From positions 2,649,060 to 2,713,059 of the forward strand of contig CAVTQZ010000001.1 of the NCBI GenBank assembly GCA_963737015.1: DNA of 64,000 bases, written 5' to 3'. This document shows positions 17,658 through 27,529 of the stretch, piece after piece. The DNA comes from CAVTQZ01 sp963737015 (lineage in GTDB: Bacteria; Actinomycetota; Acidimicrobiia; Acidimicrobiales; UBA8190). The notes beneath the pieces were generated by a model. That model ran no database searches, was not told the origin of the DNA, and was given only the letters and a program-made list of their open reading frames with translations. The number at the start of each line of letters is the position of its first letter. The stretch's first letter is position 1. Both the position numbers and the translations under genes were made by a program.

Positions 17658-18827
17658 TCAGACCCTCACCTCCGCCGAGTCGAGCCTCCGCATCAACAGG
17701 CTTGCGAAGGCGAGCGCTTCCAATCCTTCCTCCGGGCTCAAATCCTTGAACTGTTCATGGGCATTGGGGTTGCGGATGCCCTGGACGGCTCCCATGAAGA
17801 GAAACCGAAAACCTTCCTGGATGTCCCTGCCGGACTGAATACTGAGGTCACCGAGTACGAGACTCGGATCGCTGTCACTGAAGACTGCGGTCATAAGGGA
17901 TCGACCATCGAGAGCGGAGTTGGCCTTCTTCTTTACGGCATTGTTCACGGCCTTGAAAGCCTCCAGAATGGCAGCGTCGAAGTGGCCATCTTGAACGAGG
18001 CGGTCAGTTACCTGCCGTATGAGGGGGTGCAGCGCGGCGATACGGGCATCGCGTCCGATCGGCGTCAACACTCCCGCGACGTCGTAGGTCCTTTCGCCGA
18101 TCGTAAGTCGACCCTCTCGGATGTGCCATCCCTGCTGGGCAAGGATCGCGACGATCCGTTTTCTTACGTCTTCTCGGGCCGGCGCGTGGAACCGCCCGTC
18201 GAGCCAACCACCGATGAAGGCCCTGCCGGCCCGTCGGGCGGCCGATCCACCTTCCATGACGGCCTCTAGCACGCCCGTGACGTAGTCGACCTTGCCCTGT
18301 TCCACCTGACCGATCAGAAACTCATCGGGAATGCCGTAATCGCGCAGGAACCGGGGCAGCTGAGTTTCCGTGTACTCGTCAGCAAGCGCTCGCGCTATCT
18401 CCTCATATGTGATGCCACTGATCATCCGACCGTCGTCCTCGTCGGGATCGGGCAAAGGCCTTTGGATGGACCGCCCAAGCGCGCGGTCTCGGCCCGGAAT
18501 AGTTAGGCGAATCTCGTAGATGAATTGGAGCCACATCTGAGCATTCGCCAATGGATCGCGGTTGCCGACCTGCTGCATGCTTAAATCCCGCCACTCCACG
18601 TAATTGCACTGCTGCGCCAGGAGCAGCTCTCGGGCAAAAGCACGAGGGTCTTGTGTCCAGTCGATATCCTGGCCGCCCATCGACTTCATTAGGTCCAACC
18701 CGTTGTTGAGCGGACCGATATCGCCGGACTCCTCGTGGTCGTCGATGAACTTGAGCAGCTGGAGGTCATCCCATCGTCGCACGACTACCAGTCTGGCGCT
18801 CGCCTGTGACGCTTGCGCATTCCGCAA
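17658..18827 (-). CDS. TIGR02391-family protein (Ymh-like)
   Basis: 389 aa. The last 125 residues match the TIGR02391 pattern: GHFDAAILEAFKAVNNAVK, then GFRFLFMGAVQGIRNPNAH and a final helix with EALAFASLLMRRL. The first 260 residues carry no domain I know. The domain occurs near mobile and defence genes and resembles abortive-infection-type helical proteins with an RNxxAH-like motif; I see that RNPNAH here. Function remains unknown. It lies at the far end of element A, in a cargo position. Confidence 0.7.
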   Translation of the reverse strand: MRNAQASQASARLVVVRRWDDLQLLKFIDDHEESGDIGPLNNGLDLMKSMGGQDIDWTQDPRAFARELLLAQQCNYVEWRDLSMQQVGNRDPLANAQMWLQFIYEIRLTIPGRDRALGRSIQRPLPDPDEDDGRMISGITYEEIARALADEYTETQLPRFLRDYGIPDEFLIGQVEQGKVDYVTGVLEAVMEGGSAARRAGRAFIGGWLDGRFHAPAREDVRKRIVAILAQQGWHIREGRLTIGERTYDVAGVLTPIGRDARIAALHPLIRQVTDRLVQDGHFDAAILEAFKAVNNAVKKKANSALDGRSLMTAVFSDSDPSLVLGDLSIQSGRDIQEGFRFLFMGAVQGIRNPNAHEQFKDLSPEEGLEALAFASLLMRRLDSAEVRV

Positions 18828-18954
18828 GCGGCCAATGCCAACCGCCTATCGGAGGCAGCATCCCCAGCCTGTTGGTACCGGTACTCTCAGGATGGCATCT
18901 CTGGTCCTACCGACATAGTGAGACAAGGAAGGCAGAGGTCGTCGACATTCGACA

Positions 18955-19458
18955 GTGAACAACGAAGGCAGGCACAGGATGCAAAGAGGTCACCCATACC
19001 TAACGCGAGAACTCGATGAACAGCGGGCCGAGCAGCGACGAGCGCTTCGATCGATCCCCGACTGGCTCGTCGACCCGTCGCGATACGGTCCGCAGGCCCG
19101 CGTCAAGAAGGTCGACGATTCCGACCGAGCGCTACTGGAGACGCTCGTCCGTCGGCTAGCCGCTGAGGAGATCGAAGCCCTACAGCCACAGCTCGACACG
19201 TGGAGGACCGAGCTGGAATCCGACCGGCTCGCAGACTTCATCACCAACGGCACCCTCGAAAGGGATCGTCGGCAACACGGAGTCGTGGACGCCCGCGCGG
19301 ATCTCTGCAAGACCATCAACGATCGGCGCCCCGTCAGGAGTCGTCCCGCCGCGTTGCCGGACGAGCTCGGAACGCCCATGGCGCGCTGCGTCACGCTGCT
19401 GGCCTTGGCGGAGGAGCTCGCCGACGACGACTACGTCGACCAGCGTCTGGCCGATTAA
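18955..19458 (+). CDS. Hypothetical protein of element A
   Basis: 167 aa from GTG 18955, or about 159 aa from the in-frame ATG at 18979. Soluble, charged, rich in Arg, Asp and Glu, with a helical middle (RALLETLVRRLAAEEIEAL). No domain recognised. Codon use fits a real high-GC gene. It is transcribed away from the TIGR02391 gene across a 127-bp gap and ends 340 bp before the STAND gene. Confidence 0.5.
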   Translation: MNNEGRHRMQRGHPYLTRELDEQRAEQRRALRSIPDWLVDPSRYGPQARVKKVDDSDRALLETLVRRLAAEEIEALQPQLDTWRTELESDRLADFITNGTLERDRRQHGVVDARADLCKTINDRRPVRSRPAALPDELGTPMARCVTLLALAEELADDDYVDQRLAD

Positions 19459-19797
19459 GGCGTCGAAGTAGGGAGGGTGCCGCGGGTGGCCAGTCCTGTT
19501 TGCGGCACCACGACCGCATCGGAGTCGGCCAGAGGGAGAGCAGCGCCTGCGGATTGCCCACAACGCGCCTTTCAGGTATCACCGAATTCCGCTTGGCAGC
19601 CGTCCCAGTACGCGCGCTCGTGGATGCGCCGAGCAGGGGTCTTAACGCCACCTTGGATGGCGATTTGGCGAAGATGTGTCGCAGTCGGGCGTGCGGCTTT
19701 GGCGGAGTTCTCGGGCACGAGCGTCGAAAACAACCCGTAAGGCGGGCACTTCCGAGCCCCGCATCGTCGGGCTTGTTCAGCGTGCAGACTTGATGTC
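19459..19797. other. Intergenic stretch before the STAND gene
   Basis: About 340 bp with no gene I can support. Presumably holds the promoter for the two-gene STAND operon. Confidence 0.4.
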
Positions 19798-22116
19798 GTG
19801 CTCCTTCAAATGCCGACGGTCATGATCTCTTCGACGATCGGGGACCTCGCGAACCTGCGTCGCGATGTACATGCCGCCGTCGATAAAGCGGCAGTGGCAA
19901 CCGCATGGTTGTTCGAGATGCACGCAGTCGCCACCGGGAGCCCTCCGGAGGACCAGTATCTCGACCTAGCCCGCGGCTGCGACCTGTACGTATTGATCGT
20001 CGCCGACCAGCAGTCGAGCCCGACGGAAGCCGAATACGAGACGGCCCACCTCGACAATCCTGAAAAGGTGCTGACGTTCTTCGTCGGGAACGGCTCCGAC
20101 GAGGTCAGGGCTTTCCGAGACTTGCTCGAGTCCAGACATACTCGGGTACAGAGAGACGCGGCCATGGAGCTGGTGGGTCCGATCACGGACGCCGTCGTCG
20201 ACGCAGTGAGAAGTGGGAGGATCCTGCGCCGGAGACTGATCGATCGGCTCGACCAACGGATCGAACGGTCCCGATCTCTCGTCATCGACGTGCCGGCGAT
20301 ACTGGAGCCTCGGGTTCGAGAAAACGGGAGAACTCTCGCGGCAAAGGAATTCTTCTCGCGCGATACCCACGCCGCCCTTTCGGGAATCGGCGGGTCGGGC
20401 AAAACGCTGTGTGCGGCGTTGTCGGCCCGCCGTCTGGCGGGTGCTGCGCATGTGCTTGCGATCTATGCGCCGTGTCGCCCGGAAGTGATTCGTGTCGAAG
20501 ACCTGTTACAAGGTGCGCTAAACGCAGTCCGGTTTCACGCCGGTGAAGATCTGCTGCGTCGCTGGTGCGGCGACGGCCGGATCTTCCTGGTCGTGGACGG
20601 CCTCGAAACGCTCGGAGGCCGCGAAAGACGACAATTCCTGGAGTCAGCACGAAGCTGGGCGGACACCTATCCCCGCTGCGGTGTCATTGTCTGCGCTCGT
20701 CGCTTCGCCGATGGTGAACTGGAAGGTTTTCGCCACGTCGCCATGGCTCCGTTGGGCGACTCGGAGATCCGCGGCCTCGCCCAAGCCCTGGGGGCCGGAT
20801 CCTTGCAGATTCGTTTTCCTGCCCAGGTCGCAGACATCGCACAGTGGCCGATGTGGGCCACGGCGCTCCTCGTATTCGGAACCGAGACAAGCACGGGCCT
20901 CGAGTTGCTCCGCTCGTTGGTCCATGCCCGTCTGTCCAGCGCGGGCATGTCGTCGCCGTTGGAGCGCTACGAATTGAGCGAAGCGGCGGGATGCCTGGCG
21001 TTCCACCTTTGGCCCCACACCGAGGCGCCGGTCAGCCAAACGCTCGAAACGCTCGGACGGTGGGGCTCAGATCCCGTCACCGTCGATCGTTACGAGTCCC
21101 GTAGTGCCGAAAACTTGCTCGATCGGTTGGCCAACGCGGGTTTGGTGGAGGTAGGCGAGTTCGTCTCGTTTCCCCACCGTCTTCTGGCCACGATCCTTGC
21201 CGCCCAGCACTCCGCCCGAGAGCCATCGCGAGCTTCTCCTGTCGATGACGAGCTGGCTCCGTTCGTCGCGGCCTTGCTCGACGACGACGACCATGTCGAC
21301 GCTCTTCACGAACTGATCTGCCTGAAGGACGTCTTCGTCCTTGCCCGCTACCTGCGATTGTCGCCGGCGAGGAGTCGAATCACAGATCTCGAGCGAGACA
21401 CCGAGCGCATGAGCAGAGCCGTGGAGCGCTGGACGCCGACCGGCGATCACTTGGAGGTGGCACATGGGGAAGGCTGGGTCGCGTGGCGTGGTTCGTCGAG
21501 CTACGTGCTGCATGACGCGATGTCCGACAAGGAGTTCACTTCTTGGAGGATCGCGTCGGATGCGGCCGTCTCGCTTTGGCCCCGTTCTCCTTTCATAGAG
21601 CGAACGCCCGAGTTCGTCGCCGCCGTCTACGTCCTGAGTCGTTATCGAATGACCTTCCTCGCCCTGTATCCCAGAGGCCACTTCGGCCAAGAACTCACTT
21701 CTTCGGAAATGAGTCAGCTCATCACCACAAAAAGTGGGGAGCTCCAGTCCCGAGTGCTCGCCAGCGTGTCGGCCAGACATGATGCTCGCGTGCGGCTACT
21801 CGGCCAGTCAGGACTAGGAGCGGTGCGAGCGCTCCAATCTGAGCCGGGAGAGCCTCAGATCGTTATCTGGACGCAGCGCCAGAAGGCTGCCTTCGTGGAG
21901 GTGACATGGGGCGCCAGCGCTCCCGCTGTTTCGATTCGCAAGATCTCACCCCATGAGCATCCCTCGAACGCCGTCTCGCTTCAGCATCTCTTGGGGGAAG
22001 ACCCGGAGGTTGCGGCGTTTGAAGGCCTCCAACGTGATGTCGAGGCCGAGCTCGGGTGCCGTCTCGGCGCCCAGTCATGGGGACGCCCAGAGCTTGTACC
22101 CGCTTGGGCGTGGTGA
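19798..22116 (+). CDS. DUF4062-STAND NTPase, candidate defence sensor
   Basis: 772 aa from GTG 19798; ATG 19810 is equally possible. Residues 7-120 match DUF4062 (VMISSTIGDLANLRRDV, later CDLYVLIV), a TIR-like domain often placed before NTPases. P-loop GIGGSGKT lies at 196-203 and Walker B FLVVDGLE at 263-270, followed by helical STAND regions and a C-terminal half without clear repeats that may be the sensor. This layout suits an oligomerising conflict or antiphage protein. It shares a GTGA overlap with the next gene, so both products are likely needed together. Confidence 0.78.
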   Translation: MLLQMPTVMISSTIGDLANLRRDVHAAVDKAAVATAWLFEMHAVATGSPPEDQYLDLARGCDLYVLIVADQQSSPTEAEYETAHLDNPEKVLTFFVGNGSDEVRAFRDLLESRHTRVQRDAAMELVGPITDAVVDAVRSGRILRRRLIDRLDQRIERSRSLVIDVPAILEPRVRENGRTLAAKEFFSRDTHAALSGIGGSGKTLCAALSARRLAGAAHVLAIYAPCRPEVIRVEDLLQGALNAVRFHAGEDLLRRWCGDGRIFLVVDGLETLGGRERRQFLESARSWADTYPRCGVIVCARRFADGELEGFRHVAMAPLGDSEIRGLAQALGAGSLQIRFPAQVADIAQWPMWATALLVFGTETSTGLELLRSLVHARLSSAGMSSPLERYELSEAAGCLAFHLWPHTEAPVSQTLETLGRWGSDPVTVDRYESRSAENLLDRLANAGLVEVGEFVSFPHRLLATILAAQHSAREPSRASPVDDELAPFVAALLDDDDHVDALHELICLKDVFVLARYLRLSPARSRITDLERDTERMSRAVERWTPTGDHLEVAHGEGWVAWRGSSSYVLHDAMSDKEFTSWRIASDAAVSLWPRSPFIERTPEFVAAVYVLSRYRMTFLALYPRGHFGQELTSSEMSQLITTKSGELQSRVLASVSARHDARVRLLGQSGLGAVRALQSEPGEPQIVIWTQRQKAAFVEVTWGASAPAVSIRKISPHEHPSNAVSLQHLLGEDPEVAAFEGLQRDVEAELGCRLGAQSWGRPELVPAWAW

Positions 22117-23129
22117 GCGCCCTCGAGGAAGCCGTGTGGACTGCGGGGTTGGCCTTACGCGACACCGAATTCGGCGCAATTCTCCGGGGTGCCCGTGTGC
22201 AGCCGAGTTCTCCGAATTCCTTTCAGAGCACACATGGCTGGCCTCACCCCCAAACCCTGATGGACTGGGAACTGAGCTTTGACCCTGCCGTTCACAGGAC
22301 CATTGCGGCAGTCACGAGCATGAGGGTGCTCGGCGAGGAAATCCCCCAAGAGGGAAGATCCTGGGTGGAGTGGTCGCAGAAGGCGCTCCACACGCTCCAA
22401 CGGATCGCTGCCAAGTGTTCGGCAGGGATTCCGGGTGATGTGCGGAGAGGCCTGCTCGACGTAGACGACCTGCTGCCGATGCAAACACACATGTACGTGA
22501 CCGAGCTGCGCCAAGATGAATCCGGGAGACTTGCCCTTCGGTTCGCTGGCTTGGACGCACCGATGGTCCGCGACACACTCGCAGAGGTTTATCGCCAGGT
22601 TCTCCAGACTCCTACTTTTCGGCGAGCTCGAGATGCTGCAGAGATCTTGCAAAATCGTCCTTCGCTGTTGACGAGGTTCACGTCTCGTCGCCCTCGGATC
22701 TTGAGGGAGATCCGAGCTGCTCGACCGGGCGAGACCGGGGGACAGGTGGAGACGCGCGGCCTGGCGGTTATCAAGTCTGCCTACGACGACGAGCCCGACT
22801 TAAGGGACTCTGTGTCCTCCTTACGCGCACACAACCAGCTCGTCCATCGCGTCGTGTGGGCGTTGCTAGGGCTCGCCGAACAGTTCGAACCCGTGCGGAT
22901 CGTGGAGACGCTGGGGGCGGTCGTCGACGACGCAGTGGAGCGTGAACGTGTGATCTCGGTGACCGTGGTAGACCCTCGGACTGCGTTTCTCCGTGCAAGC
23001 CATCCAGTTCGCATGGAGTTGTCGTGCCCTCTGGATGGTGTGTACATAGTTCGGCGCCACACCTCCGCGTGGGCTGGATCCATTGAGGACGACTTGGGCC
23101 TCGTCTCCCTCGAACCTGTAATGGTTTAA
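22113..23129 (+). CDS. Unknown partner protein of the DUF4062-STAND NTPase
   Basis: 338 aa from GTG 22113, which overlaps the STAND stop as GTGA; the frame is open further left but only inside the STAND gene. No signal peptide or membrane helix. No domain recognised; the middle (residues 100-190) is Arg-rich and helical, and the C-terminal third looks like alternating beta strands (RVISVTVVDPRTAFLRA). Strict coupling suggests a complex or a sensor/effector split with the NTPase. Confidence 0.6.
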   Translation: MSALEEAVWTAGLALRDTEFGAILRGARVQPSSPNSFQSTHGWPHPQTLMDWELSFDPAVHRTIAAVTSMRVLGEEIPQEGRSWVEWSQKALHTLQRIAAKCSAGIPGDVRRGLLDVDDLLPMQTHMYVTELRQDESGRLALRFAGLDAPMVRDTLAEVYRQVLQTPTFRRARDAAEILQNRPSLLTRFTSRRPRILREIRAARPGETGGQVETRGLAVIKSAYDDEPDLRDSVSSLRAHNQLVHRVVWALLGLAEQFEPVRIVETLGAVVDDAVERERVISVTVVDPRTAFLRASHPVRMELSCPLDGVYIVRRHTSAWAGSIEDDLGLVSLEPVMV

Positions 23130-24201
23130 AGAAGGAGTCGTGTCGCAATAGACCGACCGCATCCTCCACGGCCCTGCCTCTATCTCGCACTGGGTTCTCG
23201 CTGTTCATCGCCGTTGAGCACGATGATCAAACGGCTATCGAACAAAACGTGGTGATTGATTCGATTGGGGCTTCAACGACAGAGATGGGCGGTGGCCGCG
23301 TCTAGGTGGAACGATCCAACTTCAAAATTAACGACCGATGCTCGGGCTCGCGGCTTGAATCCTCTCAGTACGAGTTCCTCGGGGGTGTCGGCGTAAGTCA
23401 TAAGACGAAGATACTCAGGTCTCTTGGCAGTGTCCCCAATCCCTGACGACTTCGCGTCACGCGGGTGGCGCAGAGCGGACGCTGCATCTGCCGGTAATAC
23501 GCCAAACAGGCCCCGCTCGCCCTTTGGAGCCTGTATCGCTCCGTGACGTCGTGATGCCTGGCGGGTAGTCGGGTGAGGCACCCCATGTCCGACCATGGGG
23601 GTTCGCCAACCCAAACTCACCTTGTGCAACTGGCCCAACCACGCGTCCTATGCAACAAGACACTGACGCCTGCAAGGCGAACGCCACGACTCGCGCCTCG
23701 GTCTCATGGGGTGGGCTCGACGCCACTCGCCTAACCTCCCAAGATTCATTTGATCTCATGAATGGCTGTCACGCCGCGGAATCGTGGCATCGAGAATAAA
23801 GCGGCTTCTTTCGACTGGCACCATCGACTTGACGTGTCCGACTGAGTCGGACACGTCGTCCGCTGCGCCCTATCACACGATCAAACACCACGCGAAGAAG
23901 CCGCTGTCATACGGCACGAGACGGTGACCCGGCGCACTCCCCGAGCTTGTTTTGCGCTGTTGCTCGAGGATGCTCCATCGGCATCTCCATCATCGAGCGC
24001 CTCGCGACCTCACCAACTTCGCCATAAGGGCTTCAACCTTCCCTAACCCGACACATCACGGAACACGCCTCAATCAAATTTGCCTCCGCGACTTCCACGC
24101 GGGTACACCGAAACCCCATACTTCAACTTCACAGAAACGCGGAACACGATTGCAACGTAGTCACGTTGCCTACAGGCGCCGCCGTTATCGAGGAGAGAGC
24201 T
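23130..24201. other. Long intergenic region before the relaxase, possible oriT
   Basis: About 1.07 kb without a supported gene. GC is lower than the neighbours. It contains the perfect inverted repeat at 23831-23857. Position directly upstream of a MobF relaxase is where a transfer origin is expected; this is inference. Confidence 0.4.
23831..23857. repeat. Perfect 12-bp inverted repeat
   Basis: GACGTGTCCGAC, 3-base spacer TGA, GTCGGACACGTC. Could be a nic-adjacent hairpin of an oriT or an operator. It lies about 345 bp upstream of the relaxase start. Confidence 0.6.
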
Positions 24202-25398
24202 ATGGGCTTCATGGACATCATGGGATCCAAGTCTGTCCGCTATCACGCCGAGACCGTGATGGGTCGTTCAGACGACCTTCCCGGCCGAGCGCTCGAGTAC
24301 TACGGCTCTCGGGGCGAAACCCCGCTTTGCTGGGGAGGATCGGGAGCCGCTTCTCTCGGGCTCGATGGAGCAGTAAAGGAATTTCAATACGGCGCCATCT
24401 ACGGGAAGGGCGGGGCTGTGGACCCGCTGACAGGCGGACGGCTCGTCTCTACTCGAAGGCCGGGCATGGAGATCGTTGTCGCCGCCCATAAATCGGTCGC
24501 GGAGCTCGGCGTGATCGGACGGGCCGAGGACATGCACACGATCATCGACGCCGAGAGAGACGCCACGATGGGATACCTGGACCGCCTGACGAGACAGCGC
24601 GGCGGCAGGAGAGGAAGAGGGGCTGTCCCAACTCCTACGACAGGACTCGTCTACTCCTACAGCCGCCACGCGACTTCAAGAGCGGGAGATCCTTCTCCGC
24701 ACGACCACGTGCTCGTGGCGAACGTCATAGAGATGCTCGACGAAAGAGGTGGCTTCAAGGCTCCCGACACCACCCTTTGGCGCGACCACCTGCATGCGGC
24801 GACCATGTTCGGGCGCATGGCGGCGGCGAGAAAGGCCCTTGAGCTCGGATATGCCATAGAGCCAGACGCCGGCCCGTCCGGAAAACTCGGACACTTCCGC
24901 ATCTGCGGCATCCCCGACGAGGTCCTGGAGCTCCATTCCAAGAGGGCGGCCGAGATAGATGCCGAGTGCGAAAGAGCCGGCTACAACTCCTATCGGGCGA
25001 GGGGGGTCGCTCCGCGTTCGACGCGGACTTACAAACGTCACAGTGCAATAACTGACCTCATGCGACGCTGGCGGGAAGAGATCGAGTCGGCGGGACACAG
25101 CGTGTCGCAGATCAGAAGGAACGTTCTCGCCGCGGGAGACGACCGAAGGCGGATAAAGCCGCTCACCTACGAGCAGGTGCGCCAACTCACGATGAAGCTC
25201 CTTTCGGGAGAGGGCCCCTTGGGAAAGAGGAAGGTCTTCAGCTACGCGGACGTGGTAGTGGCCCTCGCCCCGAACCTCTACGGCCAGGAGCCGAAGGTCC
25301 TCGCCCAGCTCGCGAACGCCGTGGTCGCGGATCCAGAGACGGTTCCCCTGATCGGCGTCGCCGGGGCCAAGGAGGGGTCTGTCCGATTTTTTGTGTAA
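24202..25398 (+). pseudogene. MobF-family relaxase, C terminus lost to an IS insertion
   Basis: About 398 codons from ATG 24202 (RBS GAGGAGAG). TrwC-like relaxase domain: tandem tyrosines in RALEYYGSRG, and the histidine triad region RAGDPSPHDHVLVANV. MobF relaxases normally continue for hundreds of residues into a helicase; here the frame runs into the IS256 left end at 25375 and stops after seven IS-encoded residues. It would nick oriT during conjugation. The missing part is not found right of the IS. Confidence 0.8.
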
Positions 25399-26795
25399 GC
25401 GCGTGACATCTAGTGATTGTTAATCCGTTCTCCGTAGTGGAGGAGCAAGGTGTTCAGCACCGTCTTCCAGTTTCTCACACGGCCAATAGCGTTGCCTCCT
25501 TTGATGTCTCTGGTCTTGATCGTGAGATAGAGGATCTTCAGCGCTGATTGTTCATTGGGGAAGTGTCCACGGATGCGCGTCGCCCGCCGGAAGCGAGCAT
25601 TGAGCGACTCGATTGCGTTTGTCGTGTAGATCATCGAGCGGATCTCGGGCGGGAACGACAGAAACGGAATGAACTCCTCCCACGAATCGCGCCACAGCCG
25701 GATAACTGCCGGGTAGCGCATGCCCCACTTCTCTTCGAACTCGGCGAAGCGTTCGGTCGCAGCGTCAAGTGTCGCTGCTGTGTAGACCGTCCGAAGATCG
25801 GTCGTGATCTTGCCCCAGTGTTGGCGGGAGGTGTAGCGCAGCGTGTTGCGCACGAGGTGGACGACGCATGTCTGGACGTCCGCCTCGGGCCACACGGCCG
25901 AGACGGCCTCGGGCAGTCCGTTGAGCCCGTCGCAACAGACGATGAGTACGTCGTTCACGCCCCGGTTCTTCATTTCGCTCAGGATGTTGAGCCAATGCTT
26001 GGCTCCCTCGCCACCGCTTCCGACCCACAACCCGAGGACGTCGCGGTCACCGTCCATGGTGACGGCCATAGCCACGTAGATGGGCCTATTTGCCACCGAA
26101 CCGTCTCGGATCTTCACGATGATGGCGTCGATGAAGACGACCGGATACAGCGCGTCGAGCGGGCGGTTCTGCCACTCGATCGCCTCGGCGTTCACGGCGT
26201 CGGTGATCCGGCTGATTGTGTCCTTAGAGACCTCGGCGCCGTAGATCTCATCGAGGTGCGACTGGATCTCGCCGGTCGTGAGCCCCTTGGCATAAAGCGA
26301 GATGATCGCTTCGTCGAATCCGTCGAGCCGCCTCGAGTGTTTGGGCACGATGACCGGTGAGAAGGTGCCTTCGCGATCACGAGGGACTTCGAGTGTCACG
26401 GGCCCGACGTCTGTATGCACGACCTTGCGTGTCGTACCGTTTCGCGAGTTACCAGACCCGCGGCCGGCTGGATCGTGAAGGTCGTAGCCGAGATGCTCGG
26501 TGAGCTCGGCTCCGAGAGCCGACTCGAGGACGTTCTTCGTCACCTTTGTGAGAAGCCCCTCTGGGCCGACCAGGTCGATGCCCTGCTCCTTGGCCCGAGC
26601 CAGCAGCTCCTCGGCAACAGCGCGCTCGGGGTCCTTGCCGAAAGCCGGCACCAGGGCGCCATTCCCGTTGGAGGCGGGTTCGGGGTCTACTTTGTTCTTG
26701 GTGTCAGTTCGTGCCATGAGCGATCCTCTCCGGTCACAACCCGCAGGTCGCGGACCCTTCAGATCACGCAGTTACACAGAATTTCTGACAGACCC
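25375..26795 (-). mobile_element. IS256-family insertion sequence
   Basis: 1421 bp. Imperfect terminal inverted repeats: the plus strand begins GGGTCTGTCCGATTTTTTGT, and the complement of the right end begins GGGTCTGTCAGAAATTCTGT, about 25 of 31 positions matching. One intact transposase. The 8-bp flanks (CCAAGGAG left, GCAGTTTC right) differ, so there is no target duplication. Confidence 0.9.
25410..26717 (-). CDS. IS256-family transposase
   Basis: 435 aa, apparently intact. DDE catalytic residues: Asp in VVFIDAIIVK, Asp in VCCDGLNGL and Glu in TTNAIESLNARFRR. The N-terminal part has the GNSRNGTTRK motif typical of this family. It fills the element between the two inverted repeats and reads opposite to the relaxase. 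Confidence 0.95.
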   Translation of the reverse strand: MARTDTKNKVDPEPASNGNGALVPAFGKDPERAVAEELLARAKEQGIDLVGPEGLLTKVTKNVLESALGAELTEHLGYDLHDPAGRGSGNSRNGTTRKVVHTDVGPVTLEVPRDREGTFSPVIVPKHSRRLDGFDEAIISLYAKGLTTGEIQSHLDEIYGAEVSKDTISRITDAVNAEAIEWQNRPLDALYPVVFIDAIIVKIRDGSVANRPIYVAMAVTMDGDRDVLGLWVGSGGEGAKHWLNILSEMKNRGVNDVLIVCCDGLNGLPEAVSAVWPEADVQTCVVHLVRNTLRYTSRQHWGKITTDLRTVYTAATLDAATERFAEFEEKWGMRYPAVIRLWRDSWEEFIPFLSFPPEIRSMIYTTNAIESLNARFRRATRIRGHFPNEQSALKILYLTIKTRDIKGGNAIGRVRNWKTVLNTLLLHYGERINNH

Positions 26796-27016
26796 GCAGT
26801 TTCAGTCTCGGATATTTGCTAGAGGGATTAGACTTTGCTGGTGAAGCGGCTGGCGTGATTGTGGGGGGTGCAGCGGTCGCTGGTGTATGCGCTGGAGCAG
26901 AGGAGATTACCCTTGGTTTGAGCACAGCGTGTGTTATCTCAGGAGCGGCCATCGCAATCGGAGGGGGTGGCGGTCTCATCTCTGCTGCAATAAACACGTT
27001 TGAGAATGCATTCTGA
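26796..27016 (+). pseudogene. C-terminal fragment of a hydrophobic Gly/Ala-rich protein
   Basis: The frame is open from the IS edge to 27016 (about 72 codons): GVIVGGAAVAGVCAG and ISGAAIAIGGGGGLISAA-type repeats resembling the glycine/alanine segment before the toxin domain of RHS or other polymorphic toxins. No start of its own except TTG 26816. It is not the missing relaxase end. Most likely the tail of a gene cut by the IS rearrangement. Confidence 0.5.
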
Positions 27017-27042
27017 GTCCATAAGTCGAAGCGCTCTCTGAC

Positions 27043-27282
27043 ATGGAGGCGGCAAGGAGATCACGGCTCGCAATCACACTTTTGGTTTTAGGATTTGTCA
27101 TTGGAATAATTGGAGGAACGGGTCTCTCCGAAGCGCTGTTTTATCATCCGAGACGCACCCCTAACCTCGGTGTTTTATCAGGGATCTCGGTTGCGACTGG
27201 ACTGCTGTTAATTATCGTCGGAAATTATATTTATCGACGCAAATTTGTCGATCAAAAGCGTGATACGGGAACTTCGTCCTGA
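27043..27282 (+). CDS. Small two-helix membrane protein
   Basis: 79 aa with helices at about residues 10-32 and 44-63 and a basic end. Lower GC than the surrounding backbone. It follows the hydrophobic fragment by 26 bp, so an immunity or partner protein of the lost gene is one possibility. No family recognised. Confidence 0.5.
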   Translation: MEAARRSRLAITLLVLGFVIGIIGGTGLSEALFYHPRRTPNLGVLSGISVATGLLLIIVGNYIYRRKFVDQKRDTGTSS

Positions 27283-27529
27283 GTGAGCCTTGACCCTGCA
27301 ATGAAGAGTCAACGCGGAAGGGAAAGAATGAAGGAGAGCAGAAAGCGTCTTTTGTACACGGCAAAATCGGGCGTTTTCAATCGACGTGCGCCAAAAGAGG
27401 CGCAAAATCTCGACTGTGGCTGGCGTGCTCGTCGGTTTCGAGATCGGCCTTAATCTGGATCAGTTTTCGACCCATTCCAATACGTGGGGGGCTACGTCGA
27501 TGGCTCTTCGGATTCTGGCGGGGTGAAGC

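Noticed and set aside
23952..24491. 179-codon frame at the relaxase start
   Set aside because: Out of frame with the relaxase, low-complexity His/Arg composition and no RBS.
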